Shown here: in pieces, positions 35,612 through 45,750 of the stretch
Layout of the letters: every line of letters begins with the position of its first letter
How positions within the stretch are numbered: position 1 is the stretch's first letter
Assembly (NCBI GenBank): GCA_964236445.1
Contig: CAXSDR010000010.1
Span: 1-52,598, forward strand
DNA from: CAXSDR01 sp964236445
GTDB lineage: Bacteria; Actinomycetota; Actinomycetes; Motilibacterales; Motilibacteraceae
DNA: 52,598 nt
Direction: 5' to 3'
Notes under the pieces: model-generated
The model's database searches: none
What the model was told of the DNA's origin: nothing
What the model saw: the letters and a program-made list of their open reading frames with translations, nothing else
Position numbers and translations under genes: made by a program

Positions 35612-37630
35612 GTGACACAGCCCGCAACAGACGTCGAGACCGTGCCAGCCGCACCGCCTGTGCCCGAGCCTCACGCCTATGACGCGAGCCAGATCCAGGT
35701 TCTCGAGGGTCTCGAGGCCGTGCGCAAGCGCCCGGGGATGTACATCGGCTCCACCGGTGAGCGTGGCCTGCACCACCTGGTCCAGGAGGTGGTCGACAAT
35801 GCGGTCGACGAGGCGATGGCCGGCTACTGCGACACGATCGACGTGACCCTGCTGGCCGACGGCGGCGTGCGCGTCATCGACAACGGCCGCGGCATCCCGG
35901 TGGACATCGTCGAGAGCGAGGGCAAGCCGGCACTGACGGTCGTGCTGACTGTCCTGCATGCCGGCGGCAAGTTCGGCGGCGGTGGCTATGCCGTCTCAGG
36001 CGGTCTGCACGGTGTCGGCGTCTCGGTCGTCAACGCGCTGTCGAGCACGCTCGACGTCGAGTCCCGCCGCGACGGCTACGCCTGGCGGCAGTCCTTCGCC
36101 GTCGGCGTCCCGACGGCAGAGCTCGAGCGGGGCGAGGCGCTCGACGACCCCGAGGCGACCGGCACGACGGTGACGTTCTGGGCCAGCGCGGACGTCTTCG
36201 AGACCACCGACTACTCCTTCGAGACCCTCGCGACGCGCCTGCGCGAGATGGCGTTCCTCAACCGCGGCCTGACGATCGTCCTGCGTGACGAGCGCGAGCA
36301 CCTGACGTCCGAGGACGCGGGCGTCGCGCGTGAGGTCACCTACAAATACGACGGTGGCATCTCCGACTTCGTCGCCCACCTCAACGCCACCAAGGGCCCC
36401 GCCCACCGCTCGATCATCGCGTGCGAGTCCGAGGACAAGAGCCGCATGCTCTCCCTCGAGGTCGCGATGCAGTGGAACACCAGCTTCAGCGAGTCGGTCT
36501 ACACCTTCGCCAACGCCATCAACACCCACGAGGGGGGCACGCACGAGGAGGGCTTCCGCTCGGCGTTGACCTACACCGTCAACAAGTTCGCCGAGGACTG
36601 GGGCATGGTGAAGAAGAAGGAGGACCGGCTCAGCGGCGACGACGTACGCGAGGGGCTCACTGCGATCGTCTCCATCAAGCTCGGTGAGCCTCAGTTCGAG
36701 GGCCAGACCAAGACCAAGCTCGGCAACACCGAGGCGAAGTCCTTCGTGCAGAAGGTCGTCAACGACAAGCTCGGTGAGTGGTTCGAGCAGAACCCGCAAG
36801 AAGGCAAGGACATCGTCCGCAAGTCGATCTCCGCGGCGTCGGCCCGCATGGCCGCGCGCAAGGCCCGCGACCTCGCGCGCAACCGCAAGGGCCTTCTCGA
36901 GTCGGGCGGCCTGCCCGGCAAGCTGGCCGACTGCCAGTGGACCGACCCCGACAAGTGCGAGCTCTACATCGTCGAGGGCGACAGCGCCGGTGGGTCGGCC
37001 AAGGGCGGGCGTGACTCGCGCTTCCAGGCGATCCTGCCGATCCGCGGCAAGATCCTCAACGTCGAGAAGGCGCGCATCGACCGGATCCTGCAGAACAACG
37101 AGGTGCAGGCGCTGATCTCTGCGGCGGGCACCGGCATCCATGACGACTTCGACGCGGCGAAGCTGCGCTACGGCAAGATCATCCTGATGGCCGACGCCGA
37201 TGTCGACGGCCAGCACATCCGCACCCTGCTGCTGACGTTCTTCTTCCGCTTCATGCGCCCGCTCGTCGAGCGCGGCAACGTCTATCTCGCGCAGCCCCCG
37301 CTCTACAAGATCAAGTGGGCGGGCCGCGAGCCGGTGCAATATGCATTCTCCGACCGGGAGCGCGACGGGCTCATCCGGCTCGGCACCGAGAGCGGCAAGC
37401 GCCTGCCCAAGGACGACGGCATCCAGCGTTTCAAGGGTCTCGGCGAGATGCCGGCCAAGGAGCTGTGGGACACCACGATGGATCCCGACGGGCGCGTCCT
37501 CATGCAGGTCACGCTCGATGACGCCGCCGCGGCCGACGACCTGTTCTCCGTGCTGATGGGCGAGGACGTCGAGCAGCGACGCTCCTTCATCCAGCGCAAC
37601 GCCAAGGACGTGCGGTTCTTGGACATCTAG
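35612..37630 (+). CDS. gyrB: DNA gyrase subunit B
   Basis: A 672-residue GyrB. ATPase domain motifs: VLEGLEAVRKRPGMYIGSTGERGLHHLVQEVVDNAVDEAMAG, DNGRGIPVDI and KFGGGGYAVSGGLHGVGVSVVNALS; TOPRIM domain EGDSAGGSAKGGRDSRFQAILPIRGKILNVEKA with MADADVDGQHIRTLLLTFFFR; C-terminus FIQRNAKDVRFLDI. GTG at 35612 (VTQPATDVE) with GAAGGGG upstream gives the usual actinobacterial length. The 261 bases upstream hold no gene; a one-mismatch DnaA-like box TGTGGAAAA lies at 35448-35456. Confidence 0.97.
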   Translation: MTQPATDVETVPAAPPVPEPHAYDASQIQVLEGLEAVRKRPGMYIGSTGERGLHHLVQEVVDNAVDEAMAGYCDTIDVTLLADGGVRVIDNGRGIPVDIVESEGKPALTVVLTVLHAGGKFGGGGYAVSGGLHGVGVSVVNALSSTLDVESRRDGYAWRQSFAVGVPTAELERGEALDDPEATGTTVTFWASADVFETTDYSFETLATRLREMAFLNRGLTIVLRDEREHLTSEDAGVAREVTYKYDGGISDFVAHLNATKGPAHRSIIACESEDKSRMLSLEVAMQWNTSFSESVYTFANAINTHEGGTHEEGFRSALTYTVNKFAEDWGMVKKKEDRLSGDDVREGLTAIVSIKLGEPQFEGQTKTKLGNTEAKSFVQKVVNDKLGEWFEQNPQEGKDIVRKSISAASARMAARKARDLARNRKGLLESGGLPGKLADCQWTDPDKCELYIVEGDSAGGSAKGGRDSRFQAILPIRGKILNVEKARIDRILQNNEVQALISAAGTGIHDDFDAAKLRYGKIILMADADVDGQHIRTLLLTFFFRFMRPLVERGNVYLAQPPLYKIKWAGREPVQYAFSDRERDGLIRLGTESGKRLPKDDGIQRFKGLGEMPAKELWDTTMDPDGRVLMQVTLDDAAAADDLFSVLMGEDVEQRRSFIQRNAKDVRFLDI

Positions 37631-37700
37631 GCGCGCGTCACATCGCCGCGCCTGACGTCCGGACCCGCCGCACCCCCGCCCCCGAAAGGCCACGCACTCC

Positions 37701-40348
<2,648 letters not shown>

Positions 40349-40352
<4 letters not shown>

Positions 40353-40879
40353 CCACATCGCAGACGGGCCTGAGCTCGCCTGGCTCGGCTGGCTATCCCA
40401 GCTCAGCGGGCTCGGCCTATGCGAACGTGCCGCCCGGCTACCAGAGCCCGACGGGGGCACCCGGTCAGGCGGCCACGGCGGCTGCCGCTCGGCAGGCGCC
40501 CCCGGCCAAAGGCCGCCGCGCACGGCTCGTCGTGTCGAAGGTCGACCCGTGGTCGGTCATGAAGCTAGCGTTCCTGCTGTCCTTCGTGGGGGCGGTCATG
40601 TTCGTGGTGGCGGTGGCCCTGCTCTGGGAGGTGCTGGACGGCATGGGGGTGTTCACGTCGATCGCCGACCAGGTCGGCAGCTTCACCACGGACGCGAGTG
40701 GCAGCGGCTTCGACGTGCTCAGCTATCTCAGCCTCAACAAGGTCCTCGGTGGTGCCATCGTGCTCGCGCTGGTCGACGTGGTGCTGCTGACTGCGCTCGC
40801 GACTCTCGGCGCCTTCGTCTACAACGTCTCCGCCAGCCTCGTCGGTGGCCTGCACGTCACCCTGTCCGAGGACAGCTGA
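40349..40879 (+). CDS. DUF3566 membrane protein
   Basis: A 176-residue protein found behind gyrA in most actinobacteria. A Ser/Gly/Pro/Ala-rich N-terminus of about 55 residues is followed by RRARLVVSKVDPWSVMKLAFLLSFVGAVMFVVAVALLWEVLDGMGVF (first helix) and a second helix GGAIVLALVDVVLLTALATLGAFVYNVSASLVGGL near the C-terminus. The N-terminus starts in the gyrA stop (GTGA). Mycobacterial relatives have been linked to envelope growth at the pole; no activity can be named from sequence. Confidence 0.92.
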
Positions 40880-40954
40880 CGCACGAGGCCGACGGGCGCT
40901 GACCAGGGGAAGCCGGTGGTCGGGGCACCACAAGCCTCCGCTATCCTCGACTGT

Positions 40955-40970
40955 CGCCGGTTCGCCGGCG
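40955..40970 (+). terminator. Hairpin with a TTCG tetraloop before tRNA-Ile
   Basis: CGCCGG-TTCG-CCGGCG is a perfect 6-bp stem closed by the very stable UUCG loop, 8 bases before the tRNA-Ile 5' end and 75 bases after the DUF3566 stop. It may end gyrBA transcription or mark processing of the tRNA; no U run follows. Confidence 0.45.
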
Positions 40971-40977
40971 GCTGCGC

Positions 40978-41051
40978 GGGCCTATAGCTCAGTTGGTTAG
41001 AGCGCTGCCCTGATAAGGCAGAGGTCAGTGGTTCAAGTCCACTTAGGCCCA
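40978..41051 (+). tRNA. ileT: tRNA-Ile (anticodon GAT)
   Basis: Full cloverleaf of 74 bases: acceptor GGGCCTA / TAGGCCC, D stem GCTC / GAGC, anticodon stem CTGCC / GGCAG with loop CTGATAA (GAT at 41012-41014), T stem AGTGG / CCACT with loop TTCAAGT. The discriminator A is at 41051; CCA is not encoded. Confidence 0.97.
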
Positions 41052-41120
41052 CCCTGCAGCTGCACCGAGTCACCCCCATCCGTCCACCTCGTGTGGCCGA
41101 CCCCCGGAGGCCGTACGCCG

Positions 41121-41249
41121 GTGAAGAAGTCCCTCGTTGTGCTCGTCGCCCTGGCCGGTGCCGGTCTGTCGGCAGGGCGCGCTCTGCGCGCTCTGCGCGC
41201 CCACCGGGCCGATGCCGACCTCTGGCGCGACGCTACCGACACCGTCTGA
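41121..41249 (+). CDS. DLW-39 family small membrane protein
   Basis: A 42-residue protein starting VKKSLVVLVALAGAGLSAG and ending ADLWRDATDTV, with the DLW-x-x-ATD C-terminus that names the DLW-39 family. One N-terminal membrane helix or signal anchor. CGGAGG lies 11 bases upstream of the GTG. Its location between tRNA-Ile and tRNA-Ala near gyrA is typical of the family in actinobacteria. Function is unknown. Confidence 0.85.
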   Translation: MKKSLVVLVALAGAGLSAGRALRALRAHRADADLWRDATDTV

Positions 41250-41270
41250 GCCCCGCGCCCGCAGACTGCA

Positions 41271-41286
41271 TGTTGCACGTGAAACA
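41271..41286. other. parS site between DLW-39 and tRNA-Ala
   Basis: TGTTGCACGTGAAACA fits the general consensus TGTTNCACGTGAAACA exactly. It is intergenic, about 11 kb right of dnaA, so sites lie on both sides of the origin. Confidence 0.85.
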
Positions 41287-41333
41287 TCCGGCGCCGACGG
41301 CTCACGGCTACCCGCTAGGCTGAACCGCCCCTC

Positions 41334-41406
41334 GGGGACGTAGCTCAATTGGCAGAGCACCGCCTTTGCAAGGCGGGGGTTAGGGGTTCGATTCCCCTCG
41401 TCTCCA
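41334..41406 (+). tRNA. alaT: tRNA-Ala (anticodon TGC)
   Basis: Cloverleaf of 73 bases: acceptor GGGGACG / CGTCTCC, D stem GCTC / GAGC, anticodon stem CCGCC / GGCGG with loop TTTGCAA (TGC at 41367-41369), T stem AGGGG / CCCCT with loop TTCGATT. No encoded CCA. Accessory DNA with an integrase begins directly after its 3' end, so it is probably an integration target. Confidence 0.97.
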
Positions 41407-41410
41407 CCCC
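41385..41410. other. Putative attachment site at the 3' end of tRNA-Ala
   Basis: The integrase gene ends 85 bases downstream and reads toward the tRNA, the classic layout for elements inserted in a tRNA 3' end, where the T arm and acceptor strand form the att core and keep the tRNA intact. I found no second copy of this sequence in the rest of the window, so the other junction must lie beyond the right edge or be lost. Confidence 0.4.
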
Positions 41411-41494
41411 TTCTGACCAGGAATGATGCGGGAGGCCCAGATGCTTCACCGCGAGCGACGCGGAGCAATGTAGCCAAGTCTGTAGCCCAGGCAC

Positions 41495-42634
41495 TCACGC
41501 CAGCCGCTCCAGAGCCCGGTCCATCTGTTCCGCAGCCGCGTGCATCCGCTCAGGCAGCACATGCCCGTACAGGTCCATCGTGAGCCGGTACGTCGAGTGC
41601 CCTAGCACCTCCATGACGGTTCGCGGCTCTACGCCCTGAGCCAGTAAAAAGGTCGCGCACCCGTGACGCAGATCGTGCAGACGCAGCCACGGCAGCCCCG
41701 CGCGGTCACGCAGCTCCTCGAACCGCCTATTGACGTTCCTCGGCTCCAACGGCGTGCCGATTGTGGACGCAAACAACAGCCCACTGTCCCGCCAGACCTC
41801 CGCCTTCAACCGCTCTCCGGCCTGACGCACACGCTGACGTTCCAAGGCACGCAGAGCCAACTCCGACAGTGGCAGCACTCGGCGTGACCGCGCCGTCTTC
41901 GGCTCGACCATCCGCAACTCACCGCCGACGCGCTGCAACGAACGAGCGACCGTCAGCGTCCGTCGTGCCGGATCGATGTCATCCCACCTCAGCCCCAACA
42001 CCTCACCGCGTCGCAGCCCGAGAGTCAGACAAAGCACGAACACGCCTTCCAGCCGGTCCGGCTCCACCACTTCGAGAAATCGCTGCGCCTCCTGCACCGT
42101 AAGGGAACGTCTCTCTTGCATCTTGATCGCCGGGGGCCGCACTGACTTGGCGACGTTGCGGACGACCAGATCCATGCGCTCGGCATCCGAGAGAGCCACC
42201 CTCAACACTCCGTGAACCTTCGTCACTGACGCTGTGGACAGGCTCTCGCCGAGGCTAGCCAGGAAGCGCTGAACGTCACGCGGTGCCACCTTCTCGAGTC
42301 TGAGACGTCCCAACCCCGGCTTGATTTGGTTGTCCACCACGCCCCGGTACCTAGCCAGCGTGCTTTGTCTTGTCCCGTCAACTGCCTTGATCTCGGTCAG
42401 CCACTCGTCCAGCCACTCGCCGAGCGTACGAGGCCGGGCAAGCAGATCCAATCCGTTCTCGTGAGCCCGTCGAAGCGCCGTCAACTCCTTGACGACCTCA
42501 GCACGAGTGCTGCCGTAGACGGTCCGCCGCTTGCGCTTGCCGTCGTGCCAGCCAAGATCGAACACCCCTACCCAGCGGCCATCGCTCGCCCGCTGGTACA
42601 CCGACCCCTCACCATGCCCACGTCGACTGCTCAT
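41495..42634 (-). CDS. int: Tyrosine site-specific integrase
   Basis: A 379-residue phage/AICE-type integrase. An AP2-like arm-binding start (GEGSVYQRASDGRWVGVFDLGWHDGKRKRRTVYG) is followed by a SAM-like core-binding domain (about 60-150) and the catalytic domain: first Arg in CLTLGLRRGEVLGLRWDDID, HxxR in LRLHDLRHGCATFLLAQG, and nucleophile Tyr in YRLTMDLYGHVLPERM. Start at 42634 (MSSRRGHGEG) overlaps the xis stop as ATGA. All catalytic residues are present, so the enzyme may be active. Confidence 0.95.
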   Translation of the reverse strand: MSSRRGHGEGSVYQRASDGRWVGVFDLGWHDGKRKRRTVYGSTRAEVVKELTALRRAHENGLDLLARPRTLGEWLDEWLTEIKAVDGTRQSTLARYRGVVDNQIKPGLGRLRLEKVAPRDVQRFLASLGESLSTASVTKVHGVLRVALSDAERMDLVVRNVAKSVRPPAIKMQERRSLTVQEAQRFLEVVEPDRLEGVFVLCLTLGLRRGEVLGLRWDDIDPARRTLTVARSLQRVGGELRMVEPKTARSRRVLPLSELALRALERQRVRQAGERLKAEVWRDSGLLFASTIGTPLEPRNVNRRFEELRDRAGLPWLRLHDLRHGCATFLLAQGVEPRTVMEVLGHSTYRLTMDLYGHVLPERMHAAAEQMDRALERLA

Positions 42635-42810
42635 GCTGCGGCCTCCGCCAGCGACTCGATGCACGCGCGGAACGCCTCGGCCGGTATTCGGCGGGCACGG
42701 CCGATCTTGACCGACCTCAGCACCCCTGCGTCCATCAGCTCGTAAATCTTGCTCCTCCCGATGCCGAGCATGTCGGCCGCCTCCGTCGTTGTGTACAGCA
42801 ACTTCTCCAC
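42631..42810 (-). CDS. xis: Excisionase / helix-turn-helix DNA-binding protein
   Basis: A 59-residue MerR-like winged-helix protein: LLYTTTEAADMLGIGRSKIYELMDAGVLRSVKIGRARRIPAEAFRACIESL, the standard AICE excisionase. The GTG at 42810 has AGGGGAG upstream. It is coupled to int by ATGA. The upstream reading frame stays open into the Rep remnant, so a longer fused product is formally possible. Confidence 0.9.
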   Translation of the reverse strand: MEKLLYTTTEAADMLGIGRSKIYELMDAGVLRSVKIGRARRIPAEAFRACIESLAEAAA

Positions 42811-42869
42811 GTTCTGCTCCCCTTCTCTCTCTGTGTGTCTGATCACGTGTGTGGGTCTGCGATTGTTCT

Positions 42870-43690
42870 GCGCGAGCGAGCTGCGTCGGCGGCTTGCACA
42901 TGCAGCGTCGCCGATGGTGAGCCAGCCGGATCCGACGTAGGTCCAGGTGCCGACGATCAGCATCGCGTCCGCGTCATCGGCTTGAGCCATGTCTGGCGCC
43001 CGATAGTCGTTGACCGGTCCAATGCTTCGGCGGCCCGGCTGTCGTGCCTCGCGCAGTGCCCGCAACGTGTGCGTGTAGGCGTGACTTGGTCGCGAAATGC
43101 CCACCGAAACCGAGCATTGTGCGCCCAGCGGCGCAGTCGTTCGTATGGCCAGACCGGGTTGCCGTCCGCGTCGCGTTCGGGTGAGTCGTGGCGGCGGCCG
43201 AGGCCCCAGCAGGCGCCGATGAGCCGGCCGAGGTAGTGTCGCCGTCGGTGTAGTAGCTGACGCTCTCACCGGTAATCCGCACCGCGGCAATCCACGCAGG
43301 TTTCACAAGCCTTTGTCGCGTATTCCGCGAGGTATCCGGCGACGTGCTGCTCGGTGAGATCATTACTGTAGACACCGCGATGCACGGTGGTGTCGAGCTG
43401 CGAACCCCAGGCGAGCGGCCACCCATCCGTGGAACCCGGATGCCAGGGAGTGCGCAGGTGCACGCCACGCCCAGCATCCTCGATCAACTCGCCCGTCGCC
43501 CATGTGAGCGGCGCAACGGTTTGCCCGTCGAGGTTGACGGCGTCGACGCGGACCAGGGCCTGAAAGTGCACGGCACCCCGGCGTTGGAACTCCGCGACTT
43601 TGGCGTATCCCGCTTTCAGTACGACGCCATGAGCTTTGCCAAGCGCGGCATTCGCAGCAATCTCGGCGTGTCGTGCGTGGCAGCCGCAAC
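42870..43690 (-). pseudogene. Decayed RepSA-type replication initiator
   Basis: Pieces of an actinobacterial integrative-element replication initiator lie in three frames. From upstream: AGYAKVAEFQRRGAVHFQALVRVDAV and AGYLAEYATKACE (frame one), an in-frame TGA at 43266-43268, then HYLGRLIGACWGLGRRHDSPERDADGNPVWPYERLRRWAH in the same frame, a one-base insertion before MLGFGGHFATKSR (frame two), a second one-base insertion before YTHTLRALREAR (frame three), and AMLIVGTWTYVGSGWLTIGDAA at the end. The N-terminal part typical of RepSA is missing. The position next to xis and int is that of rep in AICEs. Autonomous replication by this copy is very unlikely. Confidence 0.85.
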
Positions 43691-43729
43691 GTGCGCAGTA
43701 AGTAGTCCTCGATGCTCGTAGCCGTGGTG

Positions 43730-45205
43730 TCACCTTGCGACTCCCCGCGCTGGCCGAGGTCCACCGACTCGTGGGTCCATGTCTTTTGGTCGGCAACGTG
43801 GGCAGCCTGGGCCAAATTCGCCCTGGTCGACCTGAGAGCGGGCGAGGCCCGGCACTGCCGCGCCAGCAGACATCGCAGCTTCGCTGCCCGCTACCAGCAG
43901 TTCAGCTTCAGCGATAAGCGTCTGGCGAACCGGGGCGGGCAGCGCAACGATCCGGTTGGCATGCAAATCCCTCGGTGCGACGACTGCGGCGTCACCGTCG
44001 ATCACAGCACTGGCCTCCGTTGAGGAGACGGTGTCTGCCTCCCGCGTCCAGGCGGCGAAAGTGCGGGCGGGTCCCGTGAGACCGGGCTCGCGGTCACAAA
44101 TACCGCGGTGAACGCATGCCAGCTCAGCAGCCGCATTCATCGCCTGTTTCACCGTCATCGCGGCCTCGCCAAGGTCGACCCGGCCGGCCATAACCTCCGG
44201 AGTCGCCCATCGCGTTCGGTCGAAGGCGATCTCATGCACTGCCGCGCGGACCTCGCTCGCAGCCCTAATCAAGGCGATGTCACCTCGGTCACCCCGGCTG
44301 GACAACGCGTTCCACCGCGTCGCGGCCATATGCCACGCCCGCTGATTTGCTTCTAGTGCGGGGGCGAGCCGGCGCTCGAACACGTCACCGTCGAGCCGGC
44401 CAGTGCCGGCGGCCGCCGCGAGGATTCCGATGCTCGCTGTAGCGACGGCCGCCTGCGTGCTGGTCATCAGGTTCAAGTTGGGAGCCGTGGGGGCGGCCGC
44501 AAGTGTCCGGTGAGCTTGAATGTCCCAGCTCGCCAAGGCCTGATTGAGACGGTCGAGTCCCCACTTGGGCGGGGGCTGATCCTGGCCGGCCGCTGCGGCG
44601 CTGAATCGGTTGCCGATGTAGTCGCCGGCGATCTGCTCGAACGCGGCGAGTCGTGTCGCGGCGTCATCCCCTCGCGGGCCGCCGCGTACGTCGCGCCAGG
44701 GGGAGTGGCGGTTGGTGCGCGCCCAGGCCTCGGCACTGTGCAGACGGACCGCAACGCCGACGGCGTGTGCGCCGACGTACAGCGTGTGCATCACCCGCAT
44801 TCGTGCGGCGTTGATGTCCGCGCGCCCTGCATCGCTCGTCGCGTGCACATCACGCCCCGGCCCGTTGGCGAGTTCCGTGGCACGCTGGAGGGTCTCGGCG
44901 ATGCCAAGCAGGCGTTCATCACCCGGACCATCACCGGGCCAGCCAAGCCTGACCTGGGAGCGGTGCTGCGCCTGGCTCATGGTCTCCAGTCGCTGCATGA
45001 TCGCGTCATCGGCCCGGCTCGTCATCATGACGACAGGCAGCACGGACCACAGCTCGGCCGCCGCCTGGACCGTCTCGCCCCACGTGCGCAGCATCGGCAG
45101 GGCGTCATCCGCAGTGACATCGCGAAGCAGCTGCCTTGCGTGGTAGTCCGCGTCAATCAGCAGCTCACCGATTGAGCGTCGATCCCCCGGAGTCGCGACC
45201 GTCAC
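43730..45205 (-). CDS. Uncharacterised helical protein of the integrative element
   Basis: A 491-residue, Ala-rich, mostly helical protein I cannot place. It has no signal peptide and no convincing membrane helix (the stretch TSTQAAVATASIGILAAAAG near 250 is only mildly hydrophobic). Conserved-looking segments include SIGELLIDADYHARQLLRDV near the start and YVGAHAVGVAVRLHSAEAWARTNR. The C-terminal GPGCPRCRPKD is a possible CxxC knuckle. Its GTG overlaps the stop of the 150-residue gene (GTGA), so the two are coupled. It ends beside the truncated rep. Confidence 0.75.
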   Translation of the reverse strand: MTVATPGDRRSIGELLIDADYHARQLLRDVTADDALPMLRTWGETVQAAAELWSVLPVVMMTSRADDAIMQRLETMSQAQHRSQVRLGWPGDGPGDERLLGIAETLQRATELANGPGRDVHATSDAGRADINAARMRVMHTLYVGAHAVGVAVRLHSAEAWARTNRHSPWRDVRGGPRGDDAATRLAAFEQIAGDYIGNRFSAAAAGQDQPPPKWGLDRLNQALASWDIQAHRTLAAAPTAPNLNLMTSTQAAVATASIGILAAAAGTGRLDGDVFERRLAPALEANQRAWHMAATRWNALSSRGDRGDIALIRAASEVRAAVHEIAFDRTRWATPEVMAGRVDLGEAAMTVKQAMNAAAELACVHRGICDREPGLTGPARTFAAWTREADTVSSTEASAVIDGDAAVVAPRDLHANRIVALPAPVRQTLIAEAELLVAGSEAAMSAGAAVPGLARSQVDQGEFGPGCPRCRPKDMDPRVGGPRPARGVAR

Positions 45206-45654
45206 AACACGACCTCCCGAAGGCGTTCCTCGAGGGTGACGACAACGGCGGAGAACCCAGCTGTGGACTCGTCGATCGGCACGGTGCGGGCGCGTGTCTC
45301 CGCTGCGCGCAGCAGCTCGACAGGGTCGTGCTCGGTGGGCTGTGGCCAGTACGGGTCCAGCCCGCTCGGGACGAGAACTGCGGTCTCGGCAGCAGCTGCC
45401 AGCATCGCGAGCGAGGTCACGTGTAGAGCCGACCGCGGACCTTCCTCACCTGCTTTACGGGCAGCCCGCTCACTGGCGTGATGCAGCAATCTCGCGATCG
45501 CCGCAATCGTCTCCTGAGGGTCTTGCTGCAGCGGTGCAAGTGTGATCGTCAAAGCCCTGTCCTTCCATTTCGGTGTTGCCTCAAGCCAGCCACACAGTTC
45601 ATCTGCTTCGCCTCGATACGCCGCCGCCTGTGGATAACCCGGCTCGTCGTTCAA
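45202..45654 (-). CDS. Uncharacterised 150-residue protein, coupled partner of the 491-residue protein
   Basis: A soluble mixed alpha/beta protein with no family I recognise. An acidic N-terminus (NDEPGYPQAAAYRGEADELCGWLEATPKWKDRALTITLAPLQ) is followed by helices (ETIAAIARLLHHASERAARKAG). The start is a TTG at 45654 without a strong ribosome site, so the true start is uncertain. It is divergent from the M48-like gene, sharing a short promoter region. A perfect E. coli-type DnaA box TGTGGATAA lies within its first codons at 45629-45637. Confidence 0.6.
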   Translation of the reverse strand: MNDEPGYPQAAAYRGEADELCGWLEATPKWKDRALTITLAPLQQDPQETIAAIARLLHHASERAARKAGEEGPRSALHVTSLAMLAAAAETAVLVPSGLDPYWPQPTEHDPVELLRAAETRARTVPIDESTAGFSAVVVTLEERLREVVL

Positions 45655-45750
45655 AGAAGGTGAAACTTGCTCTCACTGCTCCTGAAGGGGCGCCGCCCCA
45701 GTTGGGCGGTCAGCAAGACCGTGAAGACGGTGGCCGCAGGAGAGATGGCG

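Noticed and set aside
45629..45637. Perfect E. coli-type DnaA box in the integrative element as a plasmid origin
   Set aside because: A single 9-mer without repeats or an AT-rich region, inside a coding frame, and the nearby rep gene is dead; most likely chance.
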